From Blumeriella jaapii (taxonomy: Eukaryota > Ascomycota > Leotiomycetes > Helotiales > Drepanopezizaceae): DNA of 64,000 nt. Shown here one piece after another: positions 44,095-56,380 of this stretch (its first letter is position 1; each line of letters begins with the position of its first letter). The notes below the pieces were generated by a model. That model was not told the DNA's origin. It did not search any database and saw only the letters and a list, made by a program, of their open reading frames with translations. Where the stretch lies: positions 682,001 to 746,000 of the forward strand of contig VWND01000017.1 in the NCBI GenBank assembly GCA_009599575.1. Direction: 5' to 3'. A program made the position numbers and the translations under genes.

Positions 44095-45868
44095 TCACCG
44101 ATCCCGCCGCACGACCGGGTGGGCCGAGGATCCGAACCAGAGGCAAGCCAGGCCGTCATCTCGCACCGTGACCCGTTCCGTGACCCCCCGCCATGCCGCC
44201 CGACAGCTCAAACGGCGTGCCGGATCCCACTTCGGCGCTTCCCGTGCCCCCGGCGTCGTGTTCCCCGGCTCGGCCGGCGCGTACGCGTGGTACCCCGGAT
44301 AGGCCGGCGCCTGCGGGGGCGGACTGCGGCTTGGGCTGGGGTTCTTGTGGTCAAAGTAGCCGGGGGACGATTGCGGGCTCGGCAGCTCGGCGGGGAGCTG
44401 CGGGCTCGGCAGCTGCGGGCTCGGCAGCTCGGCGGGAAACGAGTGTTGCGGGGACGGGGCGTAGAGCTGTGCGGGTGCGGGTCCGCGGGGAGGGCCACGG
44501 AGGGCGGGATGCTGGGAGTATGGATCGTGCGGGCCGGGCCCTCGAGCAGCGCCGCGGGACATCGAGTTCGGGTGGTAGACGTCGTGGGGCCCGGGGCCTC
44601 GCGAAGGACCTCGCGGTGTCATGCCATCGTGGTAGCCATTCGGGCTGGGTCCTCGGGACGGTCCCCCGGGGGGGCGCGTTGGGGGCAAAGCTGTGGGGGC
44701 CGGGCATCGCATTCGGGTATGGAGGGTTCGGAGGAGGCCGACCGCGGTTCGCGTACTGGTCTTCCCCGTACGGACGGGGTGGCTGTCTGGGACCGTAGCC
44801 AGCGCCGGCGCCGCCCGCAGGCGGCGCGTACATGTCCTGCGACGGCGTGGAATCGTAGCCCCGGGCGTGCGCGGCGTAACCTCCCGGCGAGGCCTGGCCA
44901 TCGTATCCCATCGAGGGGGGACCTCTATACCCGGCGCGGCCTGGCCCGCCCATGCCGGGGCGGGCGACGCCAGTCTCCCATTCACGTTGTACGCAGACGG
45001 CGTCGGCCCCCGCCCGTCGCCGGGCACACCCATGTGCCCGTGATGGGCGCCGGCCGGTCGTGCGTGCGCTCCGTACGGGCTCTGACTGCGCGTTTCCCGG
45101 TCCATCGGGCTCGGGGGAGCACTCGGCGCCGCCGCCGCCATCAGCGGCGTCGTCTGGCTCGTGAGAGGATCCAGCGCCTTCAGCTCGACGGCCTCCTCCT
45201 CCTCCTCGACATACGTCTTCTTGGCCGAGTCCCAGCTCGGCATGGGGGGTAAGGCATCGGCACTCAGCGCCACCGCCGGCTTGGACTCGACATACAGTCC
45301 GTTCTGGCCCACCTCGAACTGGGCAAACTGCGGCGGGGCCGGTTTGGTCGCCGCGAGCGGCATGAAGGTGCCCGCCGACGGTCCATGTGAAGGGGCCGCT
45401 CCGGCCATCATCGGCGGCGGCGCCTGGTATCTTGGGTATGCGGCGGACGGTGCCGCGGCGAACGCGCGGTCCATGGGCTTGGGCGGCTTGCCCTTCTTCC
45501 CGGCGCAGCTGTTCCCTCCACAGCAATCGCAGCAACTCAGGAAGGAAAAGCAGGTGCAGCAGCAGGAGGCGCCGCAGCAGCACACCCGGCCGACACAGGT
45601 GAGGACCGAGAGGAGGATGAGGCCGCCGACGACAATGACGGCGATGACGGGCCACCTGCGACCGTTAGCAGAGTCGGGGACGGCGGCGTGGGAGCGGGCA
45701 CACGAACTTGCAATAATTGGCGTTCATGCAATTGTCCCAGCTGGAGAACGAGTTCTTCACCCCAGTCACGCTGGTCTGGATGTCTCTCTGCCGTAGCAGG
45801 CTCGTGAGCCATCGCTCTCCGAGTCCCCTCCGCACGCTGTGGTGCATCGCTGTCGTGATGTGCGGCAT
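44095..45868 (-). CDS. Fibroin-3-related membrane protein (two compensating frameshifts)
   Basis: Single-pass fungal protein of the group annotated as fibroin-3 related. Exon 1, 45708-45868, runs MPHITTAMHHS to SFSSWDNCMNANYCK; exon 2 starts at 45655 with WPVIAVIVVGGLILLSVLTC, the membrane helix. A Cys-rich juxtamembrane block follows (RVCCCGASCCCTCFSFLSCC, DCCGG), probably palmitoylated. The cytosolic part is a long Pro/Gly/Tyr/Ser-rich disordered tail with FAQFEVG and LPPMPSWDSAKKTYVEEE. Two shifts occur: one base seems missing at about 44935, so GYRGPPSMGYDGQ reads in a second frame, and one extra base in the C7/G5 stretch near 44665 returns it to the first frame (GGPSRGPSPNGYHD). Net length stays near 573 aa. 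The last about 30 residues are uncertain. Function unknown; likely cell-surface or endomembrane. Confidence 0.8.
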
Positions 45869-46910
45869 GGTGAGGTTCGCAGGCGTACGAGTGCACAGAA
45901 TGGGCGATGCCAGCGGTCAAGCCGGCCTTCGAGTGCGAGAAGAGGAGCCCGTGGAATCCCTCTGCTACTCCATCACACCGGCAGAGCTCGAGCGTGTATT
46001 GCGACGGCGCCCGTCGTCGCGGGAGGGGGGGGGGCTGTGATGAAGAAGAATAGACGAAACGACGGTGGACTTGTCAAGACCAAACGCGATGTGACGGCTG
46101 GGCAGCGGTCTGTGCCGGGAAGTCAATTCGAGCAGCGGGGGGGGGGAGATAGACGCTGGCTGCGCAGCTCGACAGCGCGTACAGCAGAAGCAGAGGAGGG
46201 AGGTTGGTACAGTAGGTAGAGAGGGAGGGAGGGAGGTCGGTTTGTCGGTTTGTCGGTTTGTCGGTCGGTCAGTCGGTCGGTCGGTCGGTTGGGAGGTGAG
46301 CGAGTGTTGTAACGAAGGTCGAGGTCGCAGAAAAGAAAAGGAGTCACGATAGTTCGAAGATGTGATGCGCCCGCACAAGTGGATTCTCGCAATCAATCCC
46401 GCATCTGCTCGAGCCTTCTGGCCTGGCCCCTGACTAAACCTAAGCGCGAGATACGAGATACAAATCTTGTCAAGAACCCATTGGCTCGGGGGCACGCGGC
46501 GGAGGTGGTTACAGGCAGAGTGCCATCCATACAGTCCATACAGTACATACATGCGATGAGGCGTGAATGGTCCCTCTCCCAACTCGAAGCCAGATCTTTG
46601 GCTCCCTCCCAGTCCAGGCTTCCTACTGTACGTACGGTACCGTCCTGTCATGTACATCTCCACCCAGTTCCAAAATCGATTAAAGTATCGGGTACGATCT
46701 GATCTCGGGTGTTGGTGAAATGTGCTACTCGTTGACGAACTCCCACGCTCACCAGGTACCTAGCTACAGTACAGTACAGTACAGTAAAGTATGGTCCGGT
46801 CCGGTCCGGTGCATGCGGTAGGTAGCTGGCCGTCCCAGCTCCCGTGCGAGCAGCGAGCTCTCTCATCCAGCAGACGGTGCCCCTCGGTCGTCAACTCCCC
46901 GGCGCAAGGC
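45869..46910. other. Spacer with CGGT/TCGG steps and GTAC motifs
   Basis: Contains a GTCGG/TCGGT microrepeat at 46232-46291, CATACAGTACATACA near 46530, and TACAGTACAGTACAGTA at 46766-46782 followed by GGTCCGGTCC. No gene is recognised. Confidence 0.6.
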
Positions 46911-47858
46911 TCATGATAGATGCAACAGCGCAGCAGCCGTGGCGCTCCCCGCCGTCTGAATCGCCTCTCTCGCCCTCACGCTCCGGCACTGCTTCTTGTG
47001 GAACGGCCAATGCTTGCCCTGGCACTCTTTGGAGCAGTATCTACCGGAGGTGCACAGCACAGATTAGCCGCCCAGTCCAACAAGCCACCAGCAGGTGAAG
47101 AGCACTCACGCCGCCGTCTTGCACCCAGTGCACGCCTTCACCCCCTCGACACTTCCACACGCCGCCGCACAGCTCTTCCGCCAGTCCCTGACGATGTCCA
47201 CGATGCCCGGCGCCCCCGCCAACAGCGTCCGTAGTGCCGTCCCAGCCTCGGCGTAACACGCACCGGTCGAGACGCAGACTGGTGCGGCGTAGTCGATGAT
47301 GGTGGGCTCTTTGCCTGCCGCGCCACGCCCACGGTCAGCTTTTGCCGGCGCGGCGAATGCAAAATGGGAGTGGTACTCACCCGGCAGGACCTTCGTGGTA
47401 ACCTCTCCCTCACCCCCGACGTACACCAAGGCGTGGGCCCTCTCCTTGCAGACGACGCACGACATGGCTCCATCCTGCAGGATGTCCAGCGCGTGTTTCG
47501 CCGTCAGGTGTTTGCGGAATGTGGTCCGGGCCGCGAAGCCTTGAAAGTCTGTGGCCTTCACTTCGTCCAGGAGGGAGACCGGTGCTTGCTCGTCCCAGTT
47601 GAACTCGGTGGTCATCTCGTGGTCTCGCGGGTCTCCGACGACGACGACGTACTTGAACGGGCGCATAGGTTCCGGCATCCTGATTTCGGGACGAGGATGC
47701 GTGAGCCTGTCGTGAACTTCAACGAAGAGGTTGGCGGGGAGAGAGTGGAAGCGTAGGTAGGTGGGTGTACTTACAGGTAAATGTGTGAGGTAGAAACTAT
47801 TTTCGTTAGCGCGCTTTCCCGCAACCATCAATTCACTCAATATGGCAGGAAGTGGCAT
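46911..47858 (-). CDS. MYND zinc-finger protein
   Basis: Three exons, 47381-47858, 47110-47314 and 46911-47040, give 270 aa from ATG 47858 (MPLPAILSELM). The C-terminal MYND finger is rebuilt across the last intron: CTGCKTAA joins YCSKECQGKHWPFHKKQC, with all the expected Cys/His ligands. MYND fingers bind proline-rich peptides in partner proteins. The N-terminal domain has ordered sequence (YLRFHSLPANLFVEV, FKYVVVVGDPRDHEM, FNWDEQAPVSLLDEV) that I do not recognise. CVVCKER and CVSTGACYAEAG add further Cys. The intron 47315-47380 is 66 bp with no stop, so retention would add 22 residues in frame. The function is unknown. A decayed MYND relative lies immediately beyond its 5' end. Confidence 0.88.
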
Positions 47859-48139
47859 AATAACAAATCCACCCAAAGAAAGCAGCCATAGAAAGCAGAG
47901 AGTCTTATATGAGTTTCAAAACGTACGTAGGACGAAATTCGTTCGCAAGTTTTCGAGATCGTCACCCTGTTCCCTCCTTTCGCCGTGGCAAATCTAGCTA
48001 CCGCCGTCTGCGCATGTAGCAATCACTCCCCGGCCCTCAGGCAAACACATCCTCCGTGAGCCGCAAATACAGTTGCCGTTGCTGTACAGTACGCGTCGCA
48101 ATCAAATGTAGCAAATCTCCACCCCAATCCCCCGAGCAG
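47859..48139. other. Spacer between MYND gene and MYND relic
   Basis: No gene. One GCTGTACAGTAC motif lies near 48080. It holds the promoter of the MYND gene. Confidence 0.55.
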
Positions 48140-48857
48140 TGAAACGAATCATCCAAGACCAGTCCATCCCATTGAACCGGCCCTCAGCTTTCTCCTTCTG
48201 AAAGCACTTGCACTCCACCTTGTGCTCCCGCCGCACTTGGTCTGGCACTCTCTACCACAGAAGCATAGGAGGAGCCAGCCAGAGCCGAGGAGAGAACAGC
48301 TGAGTGTCAACTTGTCCCAGCCTCCAGCCTCTGGCATCCCGCGCCCAACATCACGGCCTCGGTCCATCCACACGTGCGCCACCCCTTCATCCGATCAGCA
48401 TCCTCGACACGCCGCTGCCGCTGAACCATAGTACAAGCGAGTACACCCAGGGCTGCCGTCACCTTGACGAAACCCTTGCCGGCAGTCGAGCACAGTGGAA
48501 CCGCGAGATCGAGGAGCATGGGCTGACCGCTCTGGTGGCAGACGTGAACTAGCATTCCAAGATGCGTGGCCTAGGCCATTGTATTCGCGTCTTCCTGGCA
48601 GAAGATGCACGCGCAGCACCGGGAACCAGTCAATGCGCTGCTCGTGCTGCTTCTAGATCTTGGTGTCGAGCGCACGGAGCTTGTCGAGGAGTTTGACGTC
48701 TTAATCGTTGTCTCGAGGGGCGAAGAGGGAAGCTGGGGCCTGGACGTCGTCAACTGCATGTACTTCTGAACGATCGGGTCGTAGGCGCCGCCCATACCGC
48801 CGATTCCTTCTGGTACTGTAGATCTCTGATTCCAAGTACATGGTTGATTGTGGTCAT
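48140..48857 (-). pseudogene. Decayed MYND-finger gene
   Basis: From ATG 48857, the minus strand reads MTTINHVLGIRDL, then shifts to GGAYDPIVQKYMQLT, then in another frame to DVKLLDKLRALDTKI, an in-frame TAG, KQHEQRIDWFPVLRVHLLPG, and finally at about 48190-48260 CGRECQTKC in one frame and RREHKVECKCFQKEKAEG in the next. The last part is the second half of a MYND finger (C...C..H...C). At least one stop and three shifts break it, more than the single-base breaks seen in the conserved genes here, so I call it a pseudogene. Its N-terminal sequence differs from the neighbour's, so it may be a different MYND subfamily rather than a tandem copy. Confidence 0.52.
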
Positions 48858-49576
48858 GTTCTCGGAAACGCTTCCGAATTTGATTTTGCTTCGAGTTAGA
48901 CGTGGAGTTGAAAGAGGATAGATATAGGGAAAACTGGAAACTGGACGTAGGAGCATCTTTGCAGTGTGAGATAAGCGGAATTGGCTGCACATGATCTCCG
49001 TTGCTACCACAAAATATGATGCAGTAAAGACTAGTCTTAATCGTTGTATGGACTCCGCATATCGTTTTTACCAACGGTTCACCGTGTGAGAACGTCGGTG
49101 GTATTAGGTACGACATGTCCTCTAAGTAGTATCACGTGACGTAAACATGACACTACCGGCCCCTCGAACACCGAGAGGGCAAATACGTTGAAGTTCGCCG
49201 TGGATAGCTATGACGGTCCACTCCCAGGCATTCTTCGTAGTGTGCTCCTGATCTATGCCTTGCCCTGACATCTCCAGGAGTGCGGCTTTTGTTCTCTACC
49301 ACGCTTACGATAGGCTCAAGTGCCACTGAGACACAACGTTACCCCCCCTGAGACACAACGTTGCTCACTTTTTAGACTCGCTTAGCATTGTTGACATGAC
49401 CGTACTGTACATTATAACCTTCCAAGGCAAAATCATAGACAGGCTCAAAGCTACTCTCGCTTTTCTTTCAAAAAGAATGACAACAAGTCAAGAAGACTCG
49501 GTGTAAACGTTCGTTACTCTACAGCATCTACTGCCGTTATCATCAATTTACATGTACATTTTCATTTCCAACCGAG
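48858..49576. other. AT-richer spacer
   Basis: A short direct duplication (TGAGACACAACGTT twice at 49328-49365) and one GTACTGTACATTA motif near 49402. No gene is recognised. Confidence 0.55.
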
Positions 49577-51201
49577 TCAAGGCCACATGCTTAACTCAAA
49601 CCATATACCCATCCTCGGGGGCCCAAATATGGTACTGATGTCATCCCGATAGCATTCGCCCTCTCTCAACTTTCGCTTCCATTTCGAGACTCCGGTCTCC
49701 AACGCCAGGGCGCTGTGAGTCCAAGTTCCACCACCAACGGCCACATGTCGTCTGAATACAATGTTCCACGCAAAACTACTCGCCCACGTTCCTACAAAAT
49801 GGCTAGATCTCAACATCACCATATAGTCAACCAAAGCTTGCTGATCCCATGACAGCACCTCGAGCTCTTCTAACGTGTCCGCGTAGGCTGGATCTGATTC
49901 CAACAATTGATACTTCGTCGTCACTGTCAAGCCCAACTTCGCCGCCTGGGTCGTAAATCGTTTGATGTCAGACTGAGATCCACACGCGAGATAAATGAGC
50001 TTGAGATTTTTGTCTTGCGATTCTTTCAAGTACGCGGTGCTCTGCTCATCGTAAGATGCAAAGTTGGCCGCTTGAGCGTCAACATCGTTTCGCCTGTGCG
50101 TCAGGATCTCGTTGTTAGCAGACGTCTACATGTTGAGATCGAGACCAAATCGTAACTGTTTCCAAAGCAAACTCAAAACGATACCTCGGATTGCGAGAAA
50201 TCATGGAGGGGTGGGTGAAGATTGGAGAGGCCGACTTACAGGTGAACTCCGAGAAATTTCCCACTCTGAGGCACCCCCGTCTTCCCTGCCTCTAGACCAA
50301 GCCCATGCGCCTTGTTCAACGCGTAGAGCGTCTTCGCTGCAAGCCGAAGAATGTGGTGTTCAAAACGAAGAATACGACCGAAGGTCGCCGTGAACGACGG
50401 GTCATCGTGAAGAATTGGCCACTCGAACAAAGAAGGCTCGAGGGTCACGAGAATGGGCGAGACCCCAACGGTCACGCCCGAAGGTCCGTCTTCAACCAGC
50501 CATGCGTCGAATAAGGACCGCCAGGTAGACGGGAAGTCCATGACTCTATCCTCTCGGAACACATCCCCCAGATCTCTGGGCATCAAGTCTACCTTGTGGA
50601 CTGGTGCGACGAAGTCCGCCACGGGGATGATTTTGATCTGGGGGCAAGCCTTGGACAGTGAAGCAATGAAGAAGTCTTGATCAAAAATGTACGTGAAAGG
50701 ATGTGTGGTTTCAGTCACAAGTTCTATCAGACCCTCGCTTCGAGCCTTGATTTGAGGGACGACGAGGGACGTGGCTTGACCGAAAATCAGCGAGTGAAAG
50801 TTTCTCCGGACAGACAGTAACTCACCTCCGGCTTCGATCGCATATCGAATGCATGTCAAGACATAGTTCCTGATGTTGCCCACCCCTCCGAAAACGTCCT
50901 CGCATCGGATCGTCAGGGCTGGCGTCCATTTCTTGCTGCTACACATGTCGCGAAGAGGCCCGTCATCGAATGGGCCATCAATTTCCCATTGCACAGCTTC
51001 CCGTATGAATTGGGTCCTCGATGTCAAAGTATCTGCGACGTCTGGCTGTCCTATCTCCTTGATCAAGATATCATCAGAAAATGAGGTTCCCGATGCCGAA
51101 CATATCGTCAGATAAACGTAGCTCAAAGCAATCAAGAACGCGACAGGTATTAACAGCTTCGCATTGCGAGCAACTCGTGCCGACAACGATATCGCTTCCA
51201 T
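49577..51201 (-). CDS. O-fucosyltransferase-like type II membrane protein
   Basis: Predicted Golgi glycosyltransferase of the GDP-fucose protein O-fucosyltransferase fold. Exons are 50240-51201 and 49577-50093, giving 492 aa; the junction (CT|G CGA) rebuilds GVHLRND, matching the conserved H-x-R motif that contacts GDP-sugar in this fold. The start MEAISLSARVARNAK is followed by the signal anchor LLIPVAFLIALSYVYLTI, typical of type II enzymes, so I prefer ATG 51201 over the upstream in-frame ATG 51294. An N-terminal GGVGNIRNYVLTCIRYAIEA resembles the Gly-rich GG..N.R motif of the family. C-terminal LIYLACGSQSDIKRF and MLRSSHFVGTWASSFAWNIV fit the nucleotide-binding half. The acceptor and exact sugar are unknown. 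Confidence 0.78.
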
Positions 51202-54070
51202 GGCATATGTGCAGTAGGAACGATGTGATGAAAGCACGCAGCGACAGCGATGAAAAGCGAGGTGTGTACGGAGGTCGTTGTTTATCGGGAGCATCTCCAC
51301 TTAAAGTCAAGAGTCTAATCATAATGAAAATGTATGCTATGACAAACTTTTCTCGGCGTTTGGACGGCGTATATCGCTGACGTGGTGGATGTGCTTGGGG
51401 CAGCTCGGCTCCCGAACGTCAACATATCATTTCTGGGGAATTGCACCGTCAGTGCTACATTTGATCCGTGAAAAACGAGGAAGACAAATTTGAAAGTAAT
51501 CCGTGGACTTGGAGTCTTGATTTTGTGAGGGAAATTTAGAGAATTAACAGAAGCTAGAGCGAACATCGAAATTGCCAATCAATTTTGATCCTTGTGCAAA
51601 ACGACCAGAAGGAGGAAAAGTGTGGAAGTCAAACATACCCCCCTGGTGTCCTCAAAAACCTTAAGACTCCCTCCCCTCTCTTCATGCTGCTGGGTAAAGG
51701 GGGAGAGCACGGCAGTCCAAATCGTACTCTGTACCCCTTCTATCCATCCACTTTCTGGGCTTGCACACAGCATAGGGTTTTTGGTGAGTTGCAAGTCAGA
51801 ACTTTGATCACACTTAATCGCAAAAAAGCAACGGGGTCGCATTTCCTTTTCACTCCGCTGTGAGGAAGGCCAATGGGCCAAATTTCATGCTGTGTAGGTA
51901 GCTGAGTACAGCACAGAATCGCAAGCATGCTTATTACTGTACTCCGAGACCAAGGAATAAACATCGGATCGTCACAAACCCAATTTCTTCTTCCTGAAAA
52001 TGCTGATACATGACTTGGGATGGATATCTCACTGCTTATCGGAGGCGCGAACTCGGAAGCGCAACGGATTTTGTGACTTTTGGCGCGGTTGCCAAATCAC
52101 ATTGTACTGTACCACGGCTTTACTCACTCGATATTGCTGAGCCCAATTGAATGAAGGGTTTGTAGCAAGATGTATCGGCGCAGGATTGGAAAATCGCAGC
52201 CGATCCCCCGATCAGCTGTTTACAGGAGGCTGCTCGTCTTATGACTCGTGTGCGTGGGCTGTAAAGGATTGGCCAGTACAGCGCCGTCAACACCTGTCCG
52301 CGGTGCCTGGTACAGTCTGTCACTGCTTTTTCTCAGGATTTTCGCATATAAAAGTTCCTAGCTTAGCACGTCCTATGTCCTACGGGGGGAGGCTGAGGTG
52401 GCTTTGCCCCTCCTGACGTTTAACAATACCATGATCATTAGCAAAAGGCGGATGCGGGTTTTGGCAATCGCTATTACTGTACTGTAATACAATGTCGCAC
52501 TGAACAAGTGACCCTGGTTGACCACAGTCCGAAAATCAATTCCGTGTAATCAAAAATTGACAGAGTTGATTTGGAATCTGACATAACAATTGTCTTTGTG
52601 CTACATTAAAGCAACTCAGCTTTTTTATCTGAATACGGTAATCCTGCACATCGGTTTACTACATTTGCAATTGCACGCTCTTAGTTCTGTGCTATTTTGT
52701 TGATTCGCGATTGCTTACAGTATCAACTCGCAACGCATTGAACTGGGTAAATTTCGTAGCTTGGCGATTGCTTCATAAACTACCCGGATGTAAATCCTAC
52801 CAGTGAATTCAAGATGCCTGTTAAATTATAATACTGTACATTCGAAAAAATCCACCCAGAGTTTACACGTGCAGTAAACGGCCGCCGATTTTGCGGAGCT
52901 ATGCAGGTGGTCAATTTACAGCTGCTCGTACTTATTTCAAAACCAAATTGATGTGTTGATTAAAACACAACCGATTTGCAAGTAACACAAGTCGCAGATG
53001 TTGAATCAACCATATTGCAACTCAATGTGAGGCTTATTACCTGTGTTTGAGTCAACTGAGAGTTCGAATCCACTGTGTCGGGCCAGATTGAAATCCGGCT
53101 TACGTGTCGGCTGAAATCTCGCACTCTTCAAGGCCGTGCTTGCGCCGAGAATTTTGAACGCGGAAATCATCGCTCTGAATTGTACGAGATGTGGATAGCG
53201 ACATTCGTCTCTGCAGACTCGTTTTTCCTACACTTCCGTGGCTTGGAATCGCGACTGTTCTTGTACCCCCGGACTGATTGATGTAGTCCCCTCCATCCCC
53301 CTCCATCCCCAACTCAATCAAGCCTTGTGTATCTGCTTCTCCGCAAAACTCCCTCAAGCATCGGCGGTCTATTTACAGCCCCAAACATGAAAAGTCTAAA
53401 CCAGACGTACCAGCTCAAACACTGTACGTGCATATGAATAGTAAGCTGACGTGGGAAGATACTGTAGGCATCAACGTTCCGAGCAAGACTTGCTCAGTCT
53501 TGAGCATCGTGCTCCCGATATGTCCCCCGTAAGAAGTGCCAGAAAGAACTTCGTCATTTTCTGTACAGCCGGTGGGAGTTATGACTTATGGAGAGAGAGA
53601 GAAAGAGTCAGTGGGTGGCTGGGCGGATTACATAAAGATCCGTACGCTGCTACAGAGAGGAGAGAAATACCCAGACGAGCGTCCGAAGTAAGGAAATTCT
53701 TCACGGAAAGATTGTACTGTACCGCCGAAGTAGCCGTGAAGACGCAGACGAGATAAGCAGATGATCGAATCAAACAAAAGCAGGACTATGATTGCGACAT
53801 TGCATTATGCCATAATACGAGTGGATCCGAGTTGGCCGACATTCCATACCATTTCCCACCCCAGTACTACCCAGTTGACGAAAAAGCACCGTTCGCCATC
53901 GTGGGGAACATGAATCTTGCTCCTCTTCCCTACAGCCGAAACTTGTCCAAGCCGTCAACACCAAAGAAAGTCCACGGCATTGTGACTTTCCATCTTGCCT
54001 CCCAGGCAAAATAATTTCCCGTTCATTTTATCATCTTTACGTCTCCCCTCCACCATTGCGCAATTACCAA
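51202..54070. other. Long AT-richer spacer, no gene recognised
   Basis: Upstream region of the transferase gene and downstream region of the RCR gene. Scattered TACTGTAC copies near 52103, 52486, 52834 and 53714. Around 52440-53060 the sequence is AT-rich without open frames, perhaps an old mutated element, but no terminal repeat or transposase trace is visible. Confidence 0.55.
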
Positions 54071-54745
54071 TCAACCAATAATACCGTCACCCTTTCCCGG
54101 AGGAGGCCCCGACGGCGGCGCATACACGTCGTCCGCCCCGCGCGGTGCGTGGTGAGCCATCTGCGGCTGCAGCTCGATGCCCGTTGTTCCTGCTGCGTGC
54201 GCTGCGTGCGGACCGCCGTAGTACCCGTCGTTGCTGTTGAAGGTCGTGCCGGTTGCCTGGTGGCCCATGTACATTGGTGGCGGGGGCGCTGCTGCCCAGC
54301 CGCCGTGAGTCTGCTCGGGGGGGTAGTATGGCTTCGCGCCAGGGATCCAGCCGGTGCCGTACATTGGGGCCAGGCCACGCTGGCGGCGGCGGCGAACCGA
54401 TCTGGGGGGACGTGTCAGCTCTGGGTGTCTCGTGTCTCGACGGGGAGAAGAAGTGCATACGTGAACAGGCAGGCCAGAGCGAGGAAGAAGAAGACGACGA
54501 GGACGAGAGCGACCCAGCGGCCCCAATGGTCCCATCGGGAGTAGTCGTCGTAGTCCCAGTCGTCGTCATCGACGTAGTAGCAGTTGTTACCGGTGCTGTC
54601 GCAGACGCTGGAGAACGTTGGTTAGCTGCTGTTCTGCTTGTTTGCTCTACACACCGGCCGCGGCTGGGCGAGAATCATCTTACAGGTCTTTATCATCTCT
54701 GTCTCGGGTCTGTAGCAAGGGGGCGAGAAGCTTGAGTGGTGCCAT
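54071..54745 (-). CDS. RCR-family protein (Congo red resistance / chitin regulation)
   Basis: Single-pass membrane protein like yeast Rcr1/Rcr2, which act in endosome-vacuole and plasma-membrane traffic and alter chitin deposition. Exons are 54684-54745, 54461-54607 and 54071-54401, giving 179 aa. The N-terminal part is MAPLKLLAPLLQTRDRDDKD, then VCDSTGNNCYYVDDDDWDY with two luminal Cys. The membrane helix is WVALVLVVFFFLALACLFT. Directly after it comes the family signature RRRRQRGLAPMYGTGWIPG. The cytosolic tail is Pro/Tyr/Gly-rich with PYYPPEQ and APPSGPPPGK; PPxY-like stretches in Rcr proteins recruit Rsp5-type ubiquitin ligases, though no exact PPxY is seen here. All junctions are in phase. 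Confidence 0.86.
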
Positions 54746-56380
54746 GACGCTGCGTGAGGCTGTTGTCCCAATTGTTGTTGTTGTTGATGATGATGATGAT
54801 GATGAGCGACTAGAAGTGCAGTGACAGGTGCGCCGGACTCTTTTAACACGGCGTTCGCGGGCGGCCCGTCTGGAGTTGGCTGCAAGAAGAGAACACCAAG
54901 TAGTTTAGAAGGCTGGGTCGGCCCTTGGCTGGTCCGTGTGGCAGTATTAATACCGGGCGAGTCGAAGGGGTTGGGGTTGTGGCGGGGGACTTTTGGATGA
55001 AGCAACGACAATGTGAAGTGGTAGAAGAAGTGTGTCGTGTAGGAGTAGAAGTGGAGACGGGTCGAGGGATGTAGGTACAGAGGTTGGGTTTGGAGGAGAA
55101 AGAGATGGAGAGGAGATGGAGAGGGGAGAGAAAGGTACTTCTAGAGGAAATGGAAGTCTAACGAGACCAGGGCAGATGGTCACGTGGGAGTGCGTGGAAT
55201 ACGTGGCTGAGCTCGTATTTGGTGTTTCCAGACCCGCTTGTTTACCTGCCGATTACCGTCCAGACGGTACCGTAGTGACGCTTCCAGCGCGCTCGAATGT
55301 CCCTCAACTTTTATGCTTACTAAGTACGACGTAACGTTTCTCTCAGCACCGGAATTTCCAAAACCCCACCCCCCGCATCTCCGCCCCCGCTGGCCAATCA
55401 CACGCCCTCGTCTGAGCATCCACGACCCTGGCCGCCAGGGACACCCCCGGACCGACGAGTGCCAGCGCATCAGTGGTTTGTGCGTTGCATTCGATAAAAT
55501 ATGACCGTTGCGCTGCCTTCTGCGCAGCTCTCTTCTCTTCCTCTTCCTCTCGACGTCGGGACCAAAGAACGACCTGCTCGGCTTGTTCGATTGAGTCCTC
55601 ACATCTCCTCCCATCTCGGTCTGCATCGCCGCTTCGTTGCTTCGACGGTGATGTTGGGGACAGGACCAGGACCAGGACCAGGATCAGGACCAGCACCAGC
55701 ACCAGGACCAGCACCAGCACCAGCTCATGCCATCCTCATGGTTGTCCCTCTGGCGCTGGCTTGAGGTATTCATGGCTATTTACTTACCTTCGTGGCAGAC
55801 TGACCTCCGAAGCACTTCACGTGGGATGGCTGCCATCAACAATTCATATCAAAGATGCTAAGTACATCCGGCCCCCTCAACAACACCCCGCGATGCCTTC
55901 GACCCCAACCGCGCCCCGATACGCCCAAAAGAAACCCGGGCCCGCCAGACCGTGCGAAACCACACGCTGATGCCAGAAAAGATGAAGCCCCAAGGAAAAG
56001 AACAAGGTCGTCCATCTATCTGGCAACCGCCCTCAAGCGAGGCGACCACCGCGCGAGATGTGACGAGACACGCGCTGGCCGTCAACCTCCGTCCGGCCCG
56101 TTCATGCGTGTCGCCGGCAAGGACCGGATTCACCTTCGAGCCGTGGAAATCCTTGCTGTTCGTCGTCGAGCAGCCGGCCAACCACGAGAGACCGAGACAA
56201 AGAAGAGAGCGAGCTGTGAGCGGAGAAGAGAAAAGAGGCTGTGGTCTGCGAGGACTTAAACTGGCTCTTTTTTTCCTGTCGTTAATTTCGTCATTATGTC
56301 ATCATGAGCATTATCCATCCCGGATAATGTTGTTGCATGTGCGCCGAATCCCCCCTCGACCGCCGTCCTGGGAGAATCGT
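54746..56380. other. Spacer between RCR and ARL8 genes
   Basis: Contains a GATGAT/GTTGTT stretch at 54774-54804 close to the RCR start, GGAGATGGAGAGG steps at 55100-55135 and the ACCAGG array. Open frames here on both strands follow composition and I call none. Confidence 0.6.
55663..55724 (+). repeat. (ACCAGG/ACCAGC)n hexamer array
   Basis: About ten hexamers, in-frame Pro/Gly on one strand and Leu/Val on the other. Non-coding in my reading. Confidence 0.85.

Noticed and set aside
47685..47770. GTAAGT after YLTHLP in the MYND gene as a donor
   Set aside because: No acceptor in range keeps frame, and the read-through sequence (VSTPTYLRFHSLP) looks coding.
52440..53060. AT-rich stretch as a mutated transposon
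   Set aside because: No terminal repeats, target duplication or transposase or reverse-transcriptase trace could be seen.
53050..53075. GAGTTCGAATCCACT as a tRNA T-arm
   Set aside because: The flanks do not pair into a T-stem and no A box or acceptor stem is present.
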